Assembly (NCBI GenBank): GCA_002343075.1 | Contig: DDRH01000067.1 | Span: 204,162 to 268,161 of the forward strand | DNA length: 64,000 nucleotides | Reading direction: 5' to 3' | Source: Phycisphaerales bacterium UBA2421 | GTDB taxonomy: Bacteria > Planctomycetota > Phycisphaerae > Tepidisphaerales > Tepidisphaeraceae | In this document: positions 61,198 to 64,000 of the stretch, in pieces | Layout: each line of letters starts with the position of its first letter | How positions within the stretch are numbered: position 1 is the first letter of the stretch | Made by a program: the position numbers and the translations under genes | Notes under the pieces: model-generated | Told to the model about the DNA's origin: nothing | Seen by the model: only the letters and a program-made list of their open reading frames with translations | Databases searched by the model: none

Positions 61198-63012
61198 ATG
61201 CAGCATGTTCAAACCAAGTTTCGTTCGCACACCTGCGGCCAGCTCCGCAGTGGCGATATTCCCAGGAAAGTCCAACTCGCCGGCTGGGTCGATTCCTATC
61301 GCGATCACGGCGGGCTTGTTTTCATTGACCTGCGCGACCGCGAAGGCGTGACCCAGGTGGTCTTCGATCCAGATTCCTGCGGCAAAGATGTACACGACAT
61401 CGCCCGCTCGCTCCGCACGGAGTGGGTCATTTCCGTGGAAGGTGAAGTGGAAGACCGCGGCGCCGATGACAAGGGTCGCAGCCTGCATAACGCAAAGCTT
61501 GCCACCGGCGATATCGAAATCCGCGCCCGGGCAATCACCGTCCTCAGCCAGTCGCCCACCCCGCCATTCCTGCCGAGCGACGAAGGCGTGAGTGAAGAGC
61601 GACGGCTGAAGTACCGCTTCATCGACCTCCGCCGGCCCGACATGCTCGAGACGCTGCGGGTGCGATACCAACTCACCCGGATCATGCGCGACTTTCTCGG
61701 CTCGCAAGGCTTCTGGGAAATCGAAACCCCCATGCTCACCAAGAGCACGCCTGAGGGCGCACGCGACTTCATCGTGCCCAGCCGCCACCAGCCCGGCAAT
61801 TTTTACGCGCTTCCGCAAAGCCCTCAGTTGTTCAAGCAGTTGCTGATGGTCAGCGGGTGCGACAAGTACATGCAGATCGTCCGCTGCTTCAGAGACGAAG
61901 ACCCGCGCGCCGACCGTCAAGCCGAGTTCACGCAGCTTGACCTGGAGATGTCGTTCGTCGATCGCGAAGATGTCATCGGCGTCGTAGAAAAACTGACCGC
62001 GGAGATCTGGAAGGGCATTCTCGGCAAAGAGGTCTCGCTGCCCATTCCGCACATCACCTACGACGTGGCGATGGACACCTACGGCAGCGACCGGCCCGAC
62101 CTGCGCTTTGACATGCAACTGCACAACATCACCGATATTGCTCACACGACCGATTTTGGCGTCTTCAAAAGCGCGCCGATGGTCAAGTGCATCGTCGTGC
62201 CCGATGGCTCCAAAATGACGCGCGCCCAAACTGACGGCCTGGCCGAATGGGCCAAGACCTTCGGCGCCAAGGGCCTCGCGGTGACGAAGGTTGCCGCCAC
62301 GGGCTTTGACACCGGCGTTGCCAAATTCATCAATCCTGTCGCGGCACAGATCATCGAACGCACGGGTGCCAAGGAGGGCGACCTGCTTGCCTTCGCTGCC
62401 GACAAACCAAAGGTGGTGCATAAAGTGCTCGGCGAACTGCGCTTGAAACTTGCCAGGGATCTGAACATCAAGCCGAAAGCCGATTTTGCGTTTGTGTGGG
62501 TGATCGACTTCCCGGCGTTTGAATATGACGCCGAGGAAAAGCGATTTGTCGCGCTCCACCATCCGTTCACCGCGCCCAAGGATGACGAACTTCACAAGCT
62601 CGACAGCCGGGAGGTGGACGTGGTCGAGTCGATCAAGGCCAAGGCCTACGACCTCGTACTCAACGGCAGCGAAGTGGCCGGCGGCAGCATTCGTATTCAT
62701 CGGATGGATATCCAAAGCAAGGTCTTCAGTCTCCTGGGCATCGACGTCGAGGCGCAGCGGGCGAAGTTTGGGTTTCTTCTCGACGGCCTGCAGTTCGGTG
62801 CCCCTCCGCACGGCGGAATCGCGTTCGGCGTCGACCGCTGGGTCATGCTCCTCCGCGGCACCGACAACATCCGCGACGTCATCGCGTTTCCAAAAACGCA
62901 AAGCGGCGCCGATCTCATGTGCGGCGCGCCATCGAGCATCGACGATCGGCAATTGCGCGACACACACATCCGAGTCAATCTCCCGCCGAAGGTGGAAACA
63001 CCCAAGGCCTGA
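61198..63012 (+). CDS. aspS: Aspartyl-tRNA synthetase
   Basis: 604 residues from the ATG at 61198, with GGAGG nine bases before it. Class II synthetase, bacterial type. N-terminal OB-fold anticodon-binding domain (VQLAGWVDSYRDHGGLVFID), then motif 1 region (FLGSQGFWEIETPMLTKSTP), motif 2 FRDEDPRADRQAEFTQLDLE, a GAD insertion domain (about 290-410), and motif 3 GIAFGVDRWVMLLRGTDN then IRDVIAFPKTQSG. The conserved GSEVAGGSIRIH is present. Charges tRNA-Asp; discriminating versus non-discriminating type cannot be decided from motifs alone. Confidence 0.96.
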   Translation: MQHVQTKFRSHTCGQLRSGDIPRKVQLAGWVDSYRDHGGLVFIDLRDREGVTQVVFDPDSCGKDVHDIARSLRTEWVISVEGEVEDRGADDKGRSLHNAKLATGDIEIRARAITVLSQSPTPPFLPSDEGVSEERRLKYRFIDLRRPDMLETLRVRYQLTRIMRDFLGSQGFWEIETPMLTKSTPEGARDFIVPSRHQPGNFYALPQSPQLFKQLLMVSGCDKYMQIVRCFRDEDPRADRQAEFTQLDLEMSFVDREDVIGVVEKLTAEIWKGILGKEVSLPIPHITYDVAMDTYGSDRPDLRFDMQLHNITDIAHTTDFGVFKSAPMVKCIVVPDGSKMTRAQTDGLAEWAKTFGAKGLAVTKVAATGFDTGVAKFINPVAAQIIERTGAKEGDLLAFAADKPKVVHKVLGELRLKLARDLNIKPKADFAFVWVIDFPAFEYDAEEKRFVALHHPFTAPKDDELHKLDSREVDVVESIKAKAYDLVLNGSEVAGGSIRIHRMDIQSKVFSLLGIDVEAQRAKFGFLLDGLQFGAPPHGGIAFGVDRWVMLLRGTDNIRDVIAFPKTQSGADLMCGAPSSIDDRQLRDTHIRVNLPPKVETPKA

Positions 63013-63271
63013 TGCCTCGGCCCGTTCGGCATTTCAATCTGCATACAACCCCGCCGCGCTGCGCCACAGGCAGTTGCCCGGCGCAGCGCGCGGAGCGCAA
63101 TTGTGGTTTTTCGCGATTAGAGCCAGATTTTTTCGCGAGAATCTCTGACGGCGGCGCTGCGAGGGAATAACCACAATTGCGCAGCGCCCGGAGAAAGAAC
63201 GAAATCTGCTGAAACTTTCCTCGCTCCGCCGATTGAATAGATCGTGCGGTCGCATTGGGAAGTTTGATTTC
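63013..63271. other. Intergenic region after aspS with long inverted repeat
   Basis: About 260 bases. GCGCAATTGTGGTT (63095-63108) and AACCACAATTGCGC (63169-63182) form perfect 14-base arms around 60 bases that themselves repeat TTTTTCGCGA. No coding frame. It may be a palindromic repeat element or a terminator region. Confidence 0.55.
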
Positions 63272-64000
63272 ATGTTTACATCAAAGTGTCCGTCCCGCCG
63301 CCGGGTGAGCCGGCGCGGGTTGCTCCGTTTAGCCGCGGGCGCCTGTGCGGCGGCGGTGGGATTGGGGGCCTACGCGCGCTACATCGAGCCATATTGGTAT
63401 GAAATCGTCGAAAGACCCCTGCCGCTGCATAACCTTCCGCCCGAGACGATCGGCCTGAAGCTCGTTCAATTGAGCGATATCCATGTCGGCAAAACCGATG
63501 CCGATTATCTGCGGCACGCGCTCCGGTCGGTCGAACGCCTCGAACCGGATATTCTTGTCATTACCGGCGATTTCATCTCCTACCATACCGTCGGCGGCGC
63601 GATGCAGTTGGCGCGCGCGATGCGCGATCTAAAACTGGCAAAGATTGCCACGCTCGGATGTCTTGGCAACCATGACTACGGCCACAAGTGGCGCGACGCG
63701 CGCGTCGGCGATGCGGTGGCGCGCGTGCTCAAGGAAACAGGCGTGCGCGTTCTGCGAAATGAGACGGCCAACGTCCGCGGCGTGCAGTTTTTGGGCTTGG
63801 ATGACCTGTGGGGACCCAACTTCGCGCCAGCGAGGATGATGAACACACTTTCGCCGGGCGCACCGTCGATTGCGCTGTGCCATAACCCCGACGCATGCGA
63901 CCTGCCATTCTGGAACAAGTACCGCGGATGGATTCTGTCCGGCCACACGCACGGCGGGCAATGCCGTCCGCCGTTCCTGCCTCCGCCGATCCTCCCCGTT
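63272..64000 (+). CDS. Metallophosphoesterase, 3' end beyond window
   Basis: The first 243 codons are present and the frame is open at the right edge. The N-terminus CPSRRRVSRRGLLRLAAGAC looks like a Tat signal (SRRGLLR) leading into a hydrophobic stretch. The calcineurin-like metal motifs are clear: LSDIHVG (DxH), VITGDFIS (GD), LGNHDYG (GNHD), LCHNPD and GHTHGGQ. Two-metal phosphoesterase of the YaeI/UDP-diacylglucosamine hydrolase-like type, membrane-bound or exported. Substrate unknown. Confidence 0.9.
   Translation, partial: MFTSKCPSRRRVSRRGLLRLAAGACAAAVGLGAYARYIEPYWYEIVERPLPLHNLPPETIGLKLVQLSDIHVGKTDADYLRHALRSVERLEPDILVITGDFISYHTVGGAMQLARAMRDLKLAKIATLGCLGNHDYGHKWRDARVGDAVARVLKETGVRVLRNETANVRGVQFLGLDDLWGPNFAPARMMNTLSPGAPSIALCHNPDACDLPFWNKYRGWILSGHTHGGQCRPPFLPPPILPV

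Noticed and set aside
61120..62967. 615-codon open frame antisense to aspS
   Set aside because: A high-GC shadow of a fully recognisable synthetase; no domain and no ribosome-binding site.

Overview
The window looks like chromosomal DNA of a planctomycete, most likely a member of the Phycisphaerae. The pointers are three C-terminal PEP-CTERM signals (PEPAT, PEPTA and PEPTS followed by a hydrophobic stretch and an Arg-rich tail), a long beta-strand-repeat surface protein ending in a dockerin-like pair of repeats, large membrane-anchored Ser/Thr kinases (one beside an ECF sigma factor), a SPOR-type protein, a fused CcoN-CcoO subunit and high GC throughout. No rRNA operon, intact tRNA, insertion sequence or CRISPR array was seen.

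Positions 1-26.6 kb form a dense metal-resistance region. From left to right it holds a CusCBA-type tripartite efflux system (minus strand; the pump gene runs off the left edge), an ECF sigma factor with a membrane anti-sigma factor whose outer domain is rich in Cys, His and Met, a small Cys-rich lipoprotein and a copper P-type ATPase (plus strand), a His-rich exported protein with a small membrane protein, and a second system of CzcC, CzcB, a PII-like protein, an SPC-type P1B ATPase and CzcA in one minus-strand run. Next come a thioredoxin-fold protein and a five-gene ABC exporter cassette (Cys-rich exported protein, MacA-like adaptor, ATPase, two FtsX-type permeases) followed by a lipoprotein. 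At 27162-27203 lies the 3' part of a tRNA-Pro(UGG) gene without its 5' half, followed at once by a terminator hairpin. This is the signature of a displaced attachment site, so the metal region is probably an integrated island whose right end is here.

From 27.5 kb on the genes look like ordinary planctomycete chromosome: a Ser/Thr kinase with a beta-propeller-like C-terminus; a His-rich PEP-CTERM protein resembling the zinc-responsive All3515 family; and a complete cbb3 oxidase locus reading leftwards (Rrf2 regulator, ccoNO fusion, ccoQ, ccoP, ccoG, ccoH-like, a SafE-like membrane protein, ccoI, ccoS), with several four-base ATGA overlaps. CcoI supplies copper to the oxidase. The Rrf2 gene has a very clear promoter flanked by two copies of an ATATC-CA-GATAT-like element.

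The right third holds a TPR kinase with its ECF sigma factor, a class II aldolase with an alpha-L-rhamnosidase, a PEP-CTERM serine protease, an alpha/beta hydrolase lacking its nucleophile, a SPOR protein, an RsuA/RluB pseudouridine synthase, a 959-residue surface protein, folC, a polyprenyl diphosphate synthase, a TIM-barrel glycoside hydrolase, a MazEF-type toxin-antitoxin pair, aspS and the start of a metallophosphoesterase. All functional calls rest on reading motifs in the sequence; no database search was run.
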